Assembly (NCBI GenBank): GCA_013398955.1
Contig: VWPU01002146.1
Span: forward strand, 1 to 64,000
Direction: 5' to 3'
Length of the DNA: 64,000 bases
Origin: Callaeas wilsoni
Lineage: Eukaryota; Chordata; Aves; Passeriformes; Callaeidae
Below are positions 14,201-28,648 of this stretch, in pieces. Below the pieces are notes generated by a model, which worked only from the letters and a program-made list of their open reading frames with translations, was not told where the DNA came from and did no database searches. The position numbers and the translations under genes were made by a program. The stretch's first letter is position 1, and each line of letters opens with the position of its first letter.

Positions 14201-17200
14201 CTGTATCATTCTATGAGTTTCAGGGAAAAAACCCCTCATTGGAACTTGTACCTGAACTGAAACCCTGCTGATTAAAAGCAGCTGATGACCCACGAACAAT
14301 AGAAATGCCATTAGACATGTTTATAATGTCCTCTGATATGGAATAAGAAATTAAATGAGAAAATGTCTGGAGGGAGGAAAATATTGCATTATCTCTGCAT
14401 ATTGTATTGTCATCTTCAAAAATGACTCTGAAGGAAGAATGAGTCATTTTGGAAAACAGAGAATGTAATGAAATATCCATGAAAGGTCTGAAAACTGGAT
14501 GCTTACAGTGACTACTATAAATAGGTTTCCATAAGCTAAATAAGGGATTTTGATGAAATGTCCAGGTGCTGATTTGGGCAATCATTAATGTCCTGGGAGA
14601 TGGGATTGCCTGAGTTTGAGCTACTGGAACACTTCAGAATTCTTAAGTCACAACAAGTATTACAGTGTGGTCCTTATTTTGGCTAACATTGCCCTCCTGC
14701 ATCTCTTCTTTCTCATGTCCTCTTGTTTGTAACTTTTCCTTGTGCACTGCAGAGTAGTAGAAATGTCTGCACCTATCCTTTATGCTTGATTAAAGCAAAT
14801 GAAAACAGAGGGGGAGTAATCGGGGCAGTTAGAAGAAGGCTTTTATAATCTGGTAAAATATTCTCAGGAAGAAAAAAAGTAATCCCTGTGAAATGACTCT
14901 GTTTCTAAAAAAAGGAACAACTTTTTAGACTCAAATGGTTCTTCTCAAAGATGAGCCGGTCATGGAGCTCATCCATCATTTCCATCAACATCATGGCAAT
15001 GGGAGTCGTGGAAAGAAATGCTCAATTACAAGTTTTCTGAACTTGCCCTGTGGCTCTGTGCCAGTAACCCTGCTATTAGGTAAGGTTTTTCTTCAGCCCT
15101 GGTCTTTCTAACTCTGACATGCAGTGAGAGGGACACTTGTAAACACTGATGAGAAAAACGGTAGCATCCCACTCACATGACTATTAATTATTGCACAAAA
15201 TACTTTATGGGAGTTTATGGGCTAAGTTTTGTTTTCTCTCCCTCAGCTTGAAAAGTTCTGATATTTCTTGGTCTCTTTTGTTCCATGCTATTTATAACCT
15301 GTAGCTACCCAGATCAGCTCACTGTAGCTCCCTTGCTACATTAGAAGAATGTTATTGTCGCCTTTCTGTCTAAAATTACCCTAGTGTGCTTTATCTTCTC
15401 AGTTTCCTCTTATTATTCTCCCTCAGATCACTGTTTTTGATGCTATTCTAAAACTAATGTATTGATTTCCTGTCTCTCTCCCTGTGTTTTGATTATTAAG
15501 ACAATAAATGTTTTAAGATCATCTGTCATTTATTACCTATATTGTATTTCTCTTACAAGACAATTGCTACCCTGAGTTTAAGAGCTGAATCACAAGCGTA
15601 ATGACTCCAGAACAGCCATCAAACACCTCTGTGGTCTTTGTTTTATTACTTTATTTCCAAGCGGCTGGCAACAAAGGACTGTTTGTTTTCCAGGAACAGC
15701 GAGATGATGGTTTGTATTTACCTCTCTGAAACCAATATCCACTCAGTGTCTGTCAAAGGAACGACTTCTAAAAAGAAGCTGCTGTAACAAAAACATTCAT
15801 CTTCTTTAATTTGCTTTGGCTCATAAATCAGATATGTGCAAAGCCTGAAAGTTTCAGGTCCATAACTATGCTACTTCTTTACCATTCAAGCTTCAGAGTC
15901 AAATGATTCAAAGTCAAAAATCGACTGCAGCTCATGAGTTCACGAGGTTAAAGTCTTTAACCTTATGAAACCAGTGTTGTTTTCCTACACAGAACCCTAA
16001 GCCAGCCTAGGTTTCTTCAAGCTGGTGAACTGTCACATGCTTTGATTTAAAAGGGAATAATTGGCACTTTTGCTTGCTTAGAGCCATCTTTGAGTTGGTG
16101 AGAGCTCACACACCTGTGCTGCTGGGGGAACCTCCTGCCTCAAGGGCAGCACTGCTCACTGCAATGTATAAACCTTGTCTTTGATTCCGACGGAGTAGCT
16201 CATGTTTCTCTGAATCTGCTGATGTGCTGCAGTTCATCTTCCCTGGAGAAAGGCAGCCAAGACTTGTCCTGCAGAATTGTCTGGTCCCTGGGGACACTGG
16301 AGGGGAAAGGGGCACGTGAGCAACCGAAGGCCTGTATGAATCTGGGGAGGTGGACAGAAATGGAGCCATGAAAAAGAAAACTGGCTAAAGGGCAGGGACC
16401 ACAAGAGTGAGGAGAGGTGGACACTGCTCCCTGTGAGCTTGGTATCCCAAAGTCTCCTGCTGGAGGCAGAGGCTGGCATGCCTACAGCCTGTGTCTGAAG
16501 GGCAGTGCTGAACTTCAGTGTAGCTAAAGCCCTGCTTGAGGATGTCATCTAAAGAGTGAAAACAGAAGCTAACCCAGCCCATGTGTTGGAACATGGCTGG
16601 ATACCACTGACTTGAGTGGAATTCCACTCCATCAGAGGCTTACTCCAGTCATGGTCCTATATTCGGAAAGATAAACATGAATGTATGCTTACATCCCAAA
16701 CGCAAGTTATTCAAGGGAGATAAGGCAAGAGAAAGTAAATATAAGTAATTCTATAGACCAGGATGCCAGCTGACCTTGTGTTTTGTCAGCTCACTTCCCA
16801 ATATTTGCTCTGCTGAAAGGAAAACTTGAGTATTTCTTTGCAATGTTTGTAAATGGATTGGCGTGTTCATCTTTATGCGTCTCTGTCTCAGTTCTGCAAA
16901 CAAGATAAGGAGTGATTAACGCACCCTGCTGACTACGTGGGCACGCTGAGCGACACCCCGGCTGCTCCCACTGCAGCCAGCCAGGAACAGGGCCACAGCA
17001 AGGTGCTTGATGTGCACAGTGTGTAAAAGGATCTGCAGGGAGCTGAGGATGTTTACCCAGCCATAAAAAGAACAGGTGTGTGTGTGTGTGTGACTCTATA
17101 GCAAACCCAACATCCTGTTTATCAAAGGAAGTCTCTTGGTTTTTCATGGAACCAGTCATTCTTGCATTTGCTTCTTTGGACAAGAGAAATAAGGAGCAAA

Positions 17201-20200
17201 AGTAAAAATAGCTGCAGTATCAGACTTTCTTCCTGAAAGCTGCTTTGCATGGGGGGTGGTTGAAAGGCTGGGCTCAGACAGAGAGATGTAATTATGTGGT
17301 CAGGACCTGGGTGGGAGCTCTGCTTTACCTCTGAACAATAGAATAATTTCCATCTGCTTGGTTGGAGCGGAAGCCTTCTCTGTTTCTGACAATACTTGGC
17401 ATAGTGCTGACACTAAAACTACAATTTTCCATTGTTTTTTTGACCCTCGGATAACTTGGTTTGTGGGCAAAAATTTACTACCTGCCTGCTTTGTACTTAA
17501 TGGAACTGGCATTCTGCCACAAACTGGCTTTTCTGCTGCATTTTCCTTAGGAGGAGGAAGCTGCCAAACAATGGCTTTATGTAGACAGCTTCATTCATTT
17601 CTAGTAAAGCCTTGCTGAGTGGCACTGAAGGCTGGTGTCCTGGCCACTGGAGATGAAGGCTGTAGAGTTCTCTCTTCATAGCAGTGGTTTCTAGATCCAT
17701 AATACAGATGGAAACTTTTGTCACTTTTAGGCCAGTGAAAGTCACCTCAGGATCCCAAGAGTCAAAGAGCATTTTTTCCCACCTTGTTTATAATGGCAAA
17801 AAATAAATATTCCAAAAGGCCCTACCAGGGCTGTAGCAGCAGCAACGCAGAGGCTGTGATGCACATGTAGAGCTTTGCAAACGGTTTTATTCATGCGGCT
17901 CAAGGTGGAATAAAGCCACATTCTCTCTTGCTCAAGAGGGCTCAGAGTGGAGATTTCTCCAAGAAGAAGGAGCTTGTTTTGGCAGTGGTTTTGCAGGAAG
18001 AAAATTTGAAGCTTGAAGTTGGTTCAGCCATAGAGCACTTACCAAAAAAATTCCTTTAAGGGAAAAAAAAACCCCAAACCAAAATGTCAAAATTTTGCTA
18101 GTTTTAGGCATGTGCTACTATTCCCTATGAGAACCCTGGTAGCTTTTTTTGCCAATTAATGGCAATAGTATAGTATCTTTAGGAGCTTTACCTACACACT
18201 TTTATATATGCTGCAAACCTATTTGACCAAAATGCAACCGCTGACATCTTTGAAATGCCTTCTTCTAGAAATATAAGCCAATGCCTTTTTATAGTAACAT
18301 ACTGATGAGGATAATTTATATATTCTACAGTATAGAAAATACTGCAGGCAGTGCTATTTTTAGCTGTGTAACCTTGAAGCATATTTAACTATATACTAGA
18401 AAATTGGATTTTAACAGGTGAATAACTTAATATAGCAAGGCAGACGAATTACAGATGTGGACAATGTCTGTCCAGATCTCTGTTTTTTCCTGGCTCTAAA
18501 TTATTCATCTGGGATGGCCAGAAGTCAGCTATGGGGATTATTGATAAAAGTGAGTTAAGAATAGATTAGAACATTTCTCTTCTGCAGTATAATGTTTCTC
18601 TGTTAACTGCGTTATTTTCCATCTTCCATTGAGCACTGCAAGCCAAACTTTTTTAACCCAATTTTAAACTATACATGTTCTATATACGTAATATTATTAT
18701 AAATGCTTGAGTTGCTTGTTTGTAGGGTAAGGGGTGTTCTTTTAAAAGATACAGTGTTGTAAACAAGAAGACAAACATTTCAGCATTTTGCTTAGGCATG
18801 GATTTTCTGGAGAAGTAAAACTTTCCTTCTAAAGTCTTGCCAGCTGTCAGAGCTGGGTGGCTGGAATGTGCAATACCCTTTCATTTTAGTTGGTGATGCG
18901 AGTGCCATTCTCCGGTGATTGTCAAAGTGCTAGCCCAGCTGTGGGTTTGTGCATTTTTTCTTGTTGTCTGTCACTTTTTTCACTATTGCTCTTTATTTTT
19001 AATAAATCTAGGTTACTGAGAAGATTAAAGCCTTTGGCCTATTCCAAAAGATGAAGAGATGGAGGTACGATTGGGGAATTAATTTGAAACATGATAGTGA
19101 AAAAAGCATCATTCCTTCTAGAACACAAAATAAATGAGGCTTACTCTGCAGCTGTGCAACATAGCTCTATTAACTACGACAAGTAAATGAAGACTGTACA
19201 GTGGTGTAATAAGTGTGAAGTGACTCTGTCCCTATGAAGGCCATAAGGGTGTTTTCCTGCATTAACATTTGAAATTCATTTGAGGCTGAAAAAAAAAAAT
19301 AAAAAAGAAAGAAAAAGTTTCACTAATGAGGAAACAAAAAGGTATAGAAATAGAGTCCAAAATCTTGAGGTTTATTTTGGAATTGAAGTATTTTAGTCTT
19401 TGGTCACGTCTCACCTGTGTTGTGGTGAATAGCTGTAAGGAAGGAGTGGTAAAATAGCAGTGTTGAGTAATTCTGGTGTTCTGAGAAATGTGGAGAAGGA
19501 ACAGCAGGCAATAGCCAGGTGAGCACTAGAGATTGAGGATTCAGTTCTAAACTCTGAGCTTGCCTCTCTGTGTCATCAGGGTAAATTTCTCTAGTCTTTT
19601 TCCCCACTGTGTAATGAAGATCATTTTCTCATCTATATTGTCAGAATTATTTTATTTATTTATTTCCATGAATGCTTTTCTCAGTCCCAAGATGAAAGTT
19701 TCCTGTTGTGTTCTACATTTCCATGGTCCCTTTAACTGTAAAACAAACTACAAGTCATCAACTTTGCTGGTAATTTTAGAGAAATATTGTCCTAAACTTC
19801 TTTCCTGGCATCCTTCTGGCTCCTGATCTTTCTCCAGCTCTAGACTTCTGAGCTATTGCGTATGTGGGGTAACTTGGTCATGTAAGAGTTTGTCTTTAGA
19901 TGAGTGGAAGCTGCGGTACAGGTTGCATATATGAAGGTGCTGTTTTTAAAATGTCCAGCCACCTTATTTTTATTGCTCCTGGCTTTGCATTTGTGTGTAA
20001 CTGGGACGACTGGAAATACTGAACGGTGGTGGCGCCTCTCACTGAAATGTCATTGCCATTGCAGTCCTTATTTAAATAGTAATGACTTCAAGAAAAGGAG
20101 GTTTGGTAAGAACAGCAGATGAGGTCTCTGTGGGAAATGGAAACGGAATGACAAAATGAGCAAACATGCATAACGTTTGTAGAGGCCGTGCAATAAACGA

Positions 20201-23200
20201 TCAGAGTTAACAAAGTGTAATCACAGAAACAGAAGTTGGAAGTAGAAGATAGCTCCAGTGTGGTTTAAAGCTGATACTGTCTCTCAGATGATTTTCTTTT
20301 TCCATTTGCTAATGTGTTAACTTACGATACAGAATCATATCATTGGACACTTGAGGTTTTTAAGATTACTGTTGTTATTCCACTAAGTCTGACTATTTCT
20401 TACATTCCCTTGTTATTCTTCATGTTCCTTCCAGGGTATATCCTGATGGCCAGGATGAAATTTTTTAGGTGTTCAATGTTGTTTACAGTCTGGCCACAGC
20501 TTGTTTTGCTGCCTTTTCTTCATCCCTGCCCTACCTCTTCCATCCTATGTCCTTTCCTCTGCTTGCTCTTGGCTGGGCAGTCCTGCCCCATCCTTGAACG
20601 AGTTCTGAGCCGTAACTGAGCTAATTTATCTTCCTAACAAAATATAAAATATAGCAAAACCTTTTTTCTGGATCATTTTCTGTCCTTTCAGTGAGTTAAA
20701 GCAGAGTGCTGGAGCCCAGCTGGGCAAGCTAAGAGCAGGGGGAGGGCTGGAAAATGATGGTCTGTACAGAGGGGTTAATCAGTTCTGTCACGAGAGCCAA
20801 GCCCTCCTGGCATCATGGCTGTTCACATTTGTTCTACTGAGGAATATGTTCAGTGCAGGTAGTTCAAGGGCGCAGGAGCCCCAGGAGGTCTTGAATTGCT
20901 GACCCTTTGGATAAAAAAGGGCCTGGGTACCTGTGGCACAGCCAGGTGAGGGACACTTGGGGACACAAGGAGCTGATGGCCCCAGACTTAGCCTCACGTA
21001 GATTGTGAGGATATAAAAACCCAGGGTCTCCTTTGCTTGAGGTCCCTGCTCAGAGACATCAGCTTAAGCTGTTGATTTCTAATTTTGTTATTGCACCAAA
21101 ATCAAACTACTTCAAGGATCAGGATGTCTGAGATGCTGCTATGGGAAACCTGGGGCTAAGCCAGAGAGGAAACCTGGTGTGGCTGTGTGAATGTGGGGGG
21201 TGTAGCTGGGAAGGGACCTCGGTCCCAGCTCAGGTGGTGCAGGTGTGACTGCCCGAGTGGCTCCTGGATGGTCAGAGAGGGAAGTTTCCTTAACTGGAAC
21301 TTGTCCAAAACACACCAGTTTGGTGAAAATGTAGGGTTCAGAGAGTCCTTGTCAGGATGAATCAGCTAGAGCTGGGAGCAAGCCCTGTGGGGCACAGTGG
21401 AAAGCACTTGCCCAGTTAACCTTGGCACTTTTGTCTCCTTGGCACTGTTGTTTCCTTTCCCCCTGTATGAAAAGTTTTCTCTTCCTGGACTTCGCATTGT
21501 GTTTCCCTGAAAGGTTTCACTCTCCCTCATGGAAATTATGCAAATGTAACTGTGCGCACGTAAAAAATCTGACAATGGCACAAAAAGTACAGGACTAAAA
21601 TAGGTTTTGCTAAAAAAAAGACCAGTCTATGTAGCAATGAGAGCCCTAATTTCTCGGTCACATATTTGAATTATTAGGAGATAATTCTGTTTATCAGCCT
21701 GCCACAGTCTCTTTTAAAAATGAACTATACATTTTAGAAGGAAATGTGTGTACAAATTTAGTGACAATGATGAAGTAAAAAACCCTGGGATGTAAAAGCA
21801 GATTCATTTGCTGCCCCAGATCTTTAACAAATGAAGGAGTTCGGTTCATGTTGCAAAACAAGCTGACCTTTAGCAGGGGCCAGGCATGAAGCCTTTTGCC
21901 AAAGGTGAATGGTTTGGAAAACTGAGCGCGTGTGAAAAGGGAAACAGTGGAAACTATTCTGCGCTTGGAGTGCGCCTGGGCTCTGGAAAGCAGCTCTGTA
22001 AAAATGTCAGCCTCTGACTGAGTAGGTCTGTTTCCTACGTGTAGCAGCAGCCTGAGCCTGTTCCCTGTTCATGTCTTGCGTGCAGGCTGTGCGCTCACCA
22101 CGGCCGATATGTTGGTGTTGGGGCTTTGGTTGCTTGGTGCTTCACAGCCAACAGCAGATGCGGCAGATGCTATCCCAGACCTGGCCATAACTGGAAGTCT
22201 TGCTTTGCAGACTTTTCTCTGCAGAGCTCTTCCTTCTTCACCCTTGCAGGTGACTGCAATGACACTGGTCCCAGCAGAGTTTGTTTTAGGAGTGTTTTCG
22301 GAAAGCTGGGGCTCTGCAGTACAGACCTAGAGGCCACCCTGCCTTGTGAAATGTGACTGTCCCTTTGCCAGAGTGCCGGGTTTCACTTCCGTGTCACTCC
22401 AAAATTCCAGAAGGGAAGCACTTAGGTCTAGCAAAGCACAGTAATGCCACTGAGTCACTATAGCTTCTCCTAGTGTTCTGCTGATGGCTTGAGGTCTTAA
22501 ATTCTGACAGGAGCCATCCACAAACATCTACTTGGATGTAAATATGTGTATTACACATTGCTATGTATACACTTCAGTTTTCCATCAGACTTCAAGCTTA
22601 TACAACAACTCCTGAAGTGTAAGAAACAGGTATAAATGACCTGAAATTTAATGTCCCTTGTCTGACAGGGGAAGTTAGTAATGTTAGTGTCTGAGGGAAC
22701 TACAGCAAGAAACATAAACAGGAGCAGAACACTGTGTTCCTTCTTCGGTGTCTTGCCCTAATCCTGACACGTGAGCACCTACCACACAAATAATGTTATC
22801 GGGTCAGAATTGCCAGCCAATAATAAATCAGCCCTGGCACTGGCGAGGCTCTCGCTGCTGTACAACATTGTGACCTCCAGGCAGGAAGAGACTTATTATT
22901 TGGGCAGAGGTGCTGGCATTTGGTAAGAAGCAACTTGCACCAGTACTCCGAAGATGTGCATGGAGGTTGGAAAAACAGAGACACGGGAAGGTGTAAATTT
23001 ATATGGAATCTGTGTTGATGATGTTCTCTTCCAGCTACCCAGAGCAGCTGCTAGGCCAGTAAGGGTTTCCAAATATGGAAGAAATGGGCAGACAGCACAT
23101 GCTCAGTGGCATATGGGTTATAGCTCAGAGTCGGGCATTATTGGTTGCAAATGGTTCACTGCTGGCATACACTGGAAGGGTAAACCTCTCCATGCAAATG

Positions 23201-25705
23201 TGTAACACTTGGAAAACTGAACATAGGTAGATAATGAAACCTGCTTTCAGAGTTACTGGCATTTCTATCTACAGAAAAAATTGTCTTCTTCTTAAAAGCT
23301 ACTTGAGAACTCAGTGGAGAAACCTCAGTACATGAGGTTAGACTTTGCCTCCTTTGAAACGAGCTGGATGTGGAAGAGCCAGTTTCAGTACTCTTTTATT
23401 TATAGACATCTTCGTGGCAGTTTTGTTGCAACTGTGTTCCTACATGCTATCAGCATCCATCAATGCATTTCAGATGCATCACAAGCCAGAAGATCTAGGG
23501 TTTTTCCATTCCCTCCCCTGCATTTTCCAAGCCTTTTTAATCCCAGTCACAGACTGTATCGAGAGTCATGATGGGTGGATAAAGCACTAGCAAGAGTATC
23601 AAGAGTTACTGTTTCTGTTGGAAAAATAAGAAGTATTTGGTTCAAAATATTGGTCCTACTGGTTATATTTAAACTCCTTCGAAGTCAATAGTGAGAATCT
23701 ACTGATCCTACTGCAAGACGAATTATTCCAAGGGATCCAGTAAACATTCAGAGCTGCTTACCTAGAAGAAGCAGACTCTCAAAACCAGAGACAAAATACT
23801 ACATTTAATGCACACATTTACTCTTTGTGTACTAAGCACAAAGGGGAGGGCATAGGGCCAGGAGAGAGATAAGGTAACTCTATTTTGTGCCATGAAATTG
23901 CATCTGACAACATGGTGTATCTATTTGTGAACAGTGTAAATGAGTCTGAACCATCTGGGGAAGTGAGTAAGAAGGGATCTGTGCTGTTAGATGTACAGCT
24001 GATGGCAGAGGACATCCCCTGTACTTTCTGCACTGTACAGAGGAGGAAGGAAGGGCAGGTTGCACAAAGGCAGTGCAAGCTGTCAGGATTTCCTCTCTGA
24101 GAACTTCTGGTGAATGTACAGAGCATTGTGTGTTACATAGATGTTGCATCAGTGCGTAAAAGACACAGGTACATCTGTGACAAAAAAAAGGGAATCCTGT
24201 GTGCAAAACTGGGAGTGCAAAAGAAATGCTTGAACTATGGTTTCTTGTAAAACTGTGCTTAGTCTTCCATCTAGAATTAAAGTACTGCTTTGATTTCCAG
24301 AAACACTTTAAATGCATGCTCCTGTCCTAGTTTGGGCAGGGCTGTGGTCAGCTCGTACCCCCATCTCTGTGCAGATCATTCACGAGTAGGTGACATAAGA
24401 AATCTGCATGGAACTGGTATTTTTTGGTGCCCTTGTGCATTCTCTAGTTTCTGTACAGCTTTGCTGTTGCACAGAACGTCTATAAACATAACCCACAGTC
24501 ACCTTTTGTACTTTCTCATTTTCTCCCCAAACAAGAAAGATCTGGTCTGGACTTTGCAGTACTCTCTGATGTACAGGCAATCCATCTCCAGTGATGCAGG
24601 AAAGGAGCCGCAGCCTCTGCCAGTGACTGGGGCTGGCTGGCAGGAGGAGGTGAGGGTTCTGCTCTATATTTAAAGGCAAAAGTGCAGAACTTTGCACGGA
24701 TCAAAGGGACTCAGTTAGTCACTTAACACAGGCAGAAGTCTTCTGTGGTTTCAGGACAGTGTCAGAACTAGAGCACCCAAACTAAAACCTGTGTTTCCAT
24801 TGAGTAGGGGATGGCTGGTGATGGAAATGTCTTTTTACCTTGCAGTGCAGTGGCTTGCAGCACTGCTGTCTGCATGTCCCACAGCAACAAGCAGCTGAAA
24901 GCTGCTATCAAACTTTTCAATCACTTTGAAGTTCATCCATGAGACAACCCCTCTGTGGAGCCCAGGAGCAAAGAGCAAATTGGCACTGGAGACCTTTCTC
25001 ATAGTGCTTTGCTAAACTATCTCAGAGATCTGTATGTGACACTTCTCCGAAAGAATAATCGAAACTCCTCGAAGTGTTTAAGGAAAATATGGCAAGAATT
25101 TAAGTCATGTGTTAGTAAAGTTGTTTGTATCATTCCTCAGAGAATTTATTTATAAACAATGTTGTCGTACATTAACTTCTTGTGTACCCAGTCCTCCCCG
25201 ATCCTCTTTCTTTCTCTTGAAATGTTTAGATAGAAAATACAAATATATCTTATAATGCTTACTTATTGTCTGCCTCTTGCATTTACAAAGATGCGCCCAG
25301 GTTTAGAGTTAAACTACAGTGCTTGTTTAAAAATGTGCTGTTTCGGGGACTCTTACGTAAAATGTTTGAGTTCTGGGTTCTGCTTGGACTTTATTTTTTC
25401 TTTCTCCAAATTTTTCATAGCCCTGTCATCAACACGGAAGAAAGATGTGTGATCAAAAAGAGATGTATGCCCAACATGTTTAGATCAGTGACATTCTTTA
25501 TGCTTGGATCCTAAATCCACACAGATGCAGGTGTGAGGGCTGGACAGCAGGAAGGAACTACTTCAGGACAGAGCTGCCTTTACCCTGGGTTTGATTCAGC
25601 ATTTGTAATATCTCCCTGTCCAACTCCACAGGTTGTCTCTGGAAGCCAGAATAATGTGCTGCTAAATGTGAGTAATGCTATTTGTATCTGACTTGTGGTA
25701 ATAAA
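8261..25705. other. Long intergenic stretch, no gene recognised
   Basis: I see no exon with family motifs on either strand. GC rises locally (about 16.1-16.6 and 20.7-21.3 kb) without coding signal. Frames of 100-145 codons, for example 16791-17183 and 23880-24317 on the minus strand, lack recognisable domains and are treated as chance. Confidence 0.6.
17076..17092. repeat. (GT)8 microsatellite
   Basis: Uninterrupted GT dinucleotides, 17 nt long. Short and without gene association. Confidence 0.95.
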
Positions 25706-25862
25706 AAAAACAAACCAACACTCCAGAAACCCTGAAAACCTTTAGGCCCTAAAAACGTTTAGAATTACACACAAAAAAACCCCAAACTCAACAACAAGAA
25801 GAAGAAAAAAAAAGAAAAAGAAACAACAAAAAACCCTCAAACAAAACCCCCCAAAAAACCTC
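25706..25862. repeat. A-rich / A+C-rich low-complexity tract
   Basis: Blocks of A with scattered C (such as CAAACAAAACCCCCCAAAAA) and a central AAGAAGAAG stretch. Plus-strand G and T are scarce. No gene signal. Confidence 0.9.
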
Positions 25863-28579
25863 ATTGTTGGGACCTCACGCTGGTTGCACTGAGTTAAGTA
25901 CAAGGTGTTGCTGCGAGGGATGCACAGGCATTACGACACTCGTTTCTGTGCTAATTGTGCAATCACTCCTTTGCTCTTGCAGCAGTGTGTGCGGTCCTCC
26001 TGCCCCTCGTGCCCCTGGGACCTGCTGTCCCTGCTGCTGGTGGCAGGGGCTGGAATGTGTCTGTCCCCAGGGACGGTGACGGAGACCAGGGGCTCTTTCA
26101 CCCCGGTGCTCACACTCTGGTAGGTGTTAAATGAGCAATGATCCAATGCCTGTTTCTGGGTCTGTGCACAGCTCCACGGTTGTGTACCCTGTCTGTTGTC
26201 TGTCTGTAGGTTTTTCCATGATGTGCCTGGATTTTGGCAGTTTCGTTTGATTCTCGCAGTCTGAAACACAAGGTTCATACATCAAAAGGGGATCCCACCC
26301 CCGGCTGAGGGGTTATGGCCATAAATGGTATTTAGATTTATAAACCGAGTAAAACTGTTGCTATTTTAAGAAGATGCTGCCAGAAGTCTGGCTCTGACCC
26401 TCTGGAACTAGGTCTAAATAATAATTTTTAAATGTTCCACAGTGGTGACTCTATCACCCTCCAGTAGATTCTCTGTGCTGCAACAACAGGGGCTCTAGAC
26501 AAAGGCAATGGCATTGCACTATTTTATGTTAGTCCTAAACACTCAATAAGAATTAAAAAGTTGAGATCTCTTCAATAATAAGAAAAAGGGGATTTGGTTT
26601 GGGGAGGAAAGTAGGGGTTATTAGCCTTGTAGTCTTTTGTGCTTTTGGAAGTCACATTTCAGGCTTTGCTCTGCAACCACAAATGCTGTAGATATGTTTT
26701 AAAAATAAAATTGAATTAGTTTTATTTTGAACAACAGCTCCAATAACTGATAGCTCTCATAAAGCAGAAAGGACACCAGAGAAGTTAAGAATGCTGCCCA
26801 AGTGCAATATGCTTTTGATCTACATCTGGTTCTAACTCCTAAACTTTCACTTTCCATTTTCCTTGCCCAAACCTTGTCGAATAATCTCTCTACAGCGCAT
26901 TACTAAATAGCCAGTTAATTGGCATGTCCTGATTGTTTTCTGCCCCTGCTCTGGTAGCAGCAAGGAGTGCTCCGCTCAGGAAGCTGTGTCACGAGGGTGT
27001 GTCAGTGCCACTGTGCTGACATCGCAGCTGGGCATGACGACATCTCCCAGTGAATCAAAAGGCAAAGACAAATTTCAATATATGTATCCTGGGGTGCAGC
27101 AGTGACTGATACGGAAAGCATCAAGAAGTGGCCTAATGAGTAGTGTGTGTAGGAGTGCTGGGTGTAAGTGAGGCTTCACTAAAAAAAGCCTTATGCTGTC
27201 TGACAATTGCTTGAGTAAGTCTTAAATTGACAGAGAGAGAACAAAGACTGCGCCTCAGCCCTGGCTTATGTGAACGGCAAATCAAACAAGCAGGGAGCAT
27301 CAGGTTTCTATTTTTAAACCAAACATTCCTTTTGGTTTTGTGCAGAATGATGTATGAGCACTGAGGGGTGCACCTTTCTACAGTGTGTGTGATGACGGGG
27401 ACTGGATGTGAGTCCCTGCTCCTGTTGGCTGGAAGCGTGGGAATGTGCACAGGTACTGCAGTGTAAATCACCCCTCCATGCTAGGGGCACCGTGCAGGTA
27501 AAGTGTAATCACTTGTTAACCACCCTGCTGTGGCTCTGAGCACCAGAGGTTATCAGAGCCCACTGGCGGGTCAGGCCCCGGGAGCAGTGCAAACAGCTCC
27601 TATGGGAACGGTGCACGCAGGTTAACACCGTGTGCCTGCAAGTATTTGACAGCTCTGAGTCACTCCTTAACCTTTCTCTCAACCGCATAAGTACTTGGAA
27701 GTGATGAGCAGCTTTGCCACCAAGCCCTGCCACGCGTTCTCACACCAACCCAACACTGATACTTGTGACACCACGGCGGAAGGAGATGCAGGAGCCTGCT
27801 CCCTTTCTGTGCCAGGAATGCCAGAGCTGGCATCCTGCTGGGGGTGAGGACGTGTGGGAGAGCGGGTAGCATTGCAACACCCTAAATATAGATGGGAAGT
27901 CCCCAGCTACGCTGCTGTGGGACTGCATTCCAGTCTCTGCCAGTAGCGCATGATTTTCAGACTGCATTTTTGCAGCGTAGTGCTGGGTTTGCCTCTTTTT
28001 AAAGTGCCTTGTGCTGTGCCCTTCAAGCTTTGGGTGTGCGAACAACATTGTCATAATATAGAAACACATTCCCGACATAAAGCTGGGCAAGTACTTTCAT
28101 GTTGGAGCATATGTCCTTGTCTGTGATGTTAAATAAGCTCATCCTGGACTCCTGCAGTGATAAAGAGAACTTTTAATCACATTGATTTTTTTACCCTTTG
28201 TGGATGGCTGCATTTTTGCCGCTTCCTTAGCTGCAGAATTCAGCAACTGGCAACACCAGCTGTGTGTGCTTATGAGAGCGTACAGTAGGGACAGGGAAAG
28301 TATTGAAGCTCCTATGTCCTGGTTACAACCTCAGCAAAGGTCTTAAGAAGCTTTTCAGCTTTGCTTTAACCTGTTCCTAGATCTATATGTCGACTGATCC
28401 CGTAACCCTTAGGGGGGCTCTGCACAATGGCACAAATCCCTGCTCCTTGTCTTACTCAGCATAGCTGAAGGCAGTAAAGACAAGATGATCCCTCTCTCTT
28501 TGTGCTGTGGCTGCAAACCACAGCTTGGAGATTTGTTGCAAGCATGCCATCAGCTCTAGTAATCACTCACCCTGATTTA

Positions 28580-28648
28580 GGTTTTTTGTTGGTTTTTTTT
28601 TGTTTGGTTGTTTGTTTTTTTTGGGGTTTTTTTGTTTTTTTTTTTTAA
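28580..28648. repeat. G/T-rich low-complexity tract
   Basis: Long T runs broken only by G (GTTTGGTTGTTTG and similar), the complementary composition to the A/C tract near 25.8 kb. Confidence 0.9.

Noticed and set aside
24311..24345. Short stretch resembling the edge of a songbird LTR (tgtcctagtttgggc)
   Set aside because: Only about 15 bases match by eye. There are no terminal repeats, primer-binding site or internal retroviral sequence.
26440..26475. Possible CR1 scrap (cagtggtgactctatcaccctcc)
   Set aside because: Too short and diverged to separate from chance.
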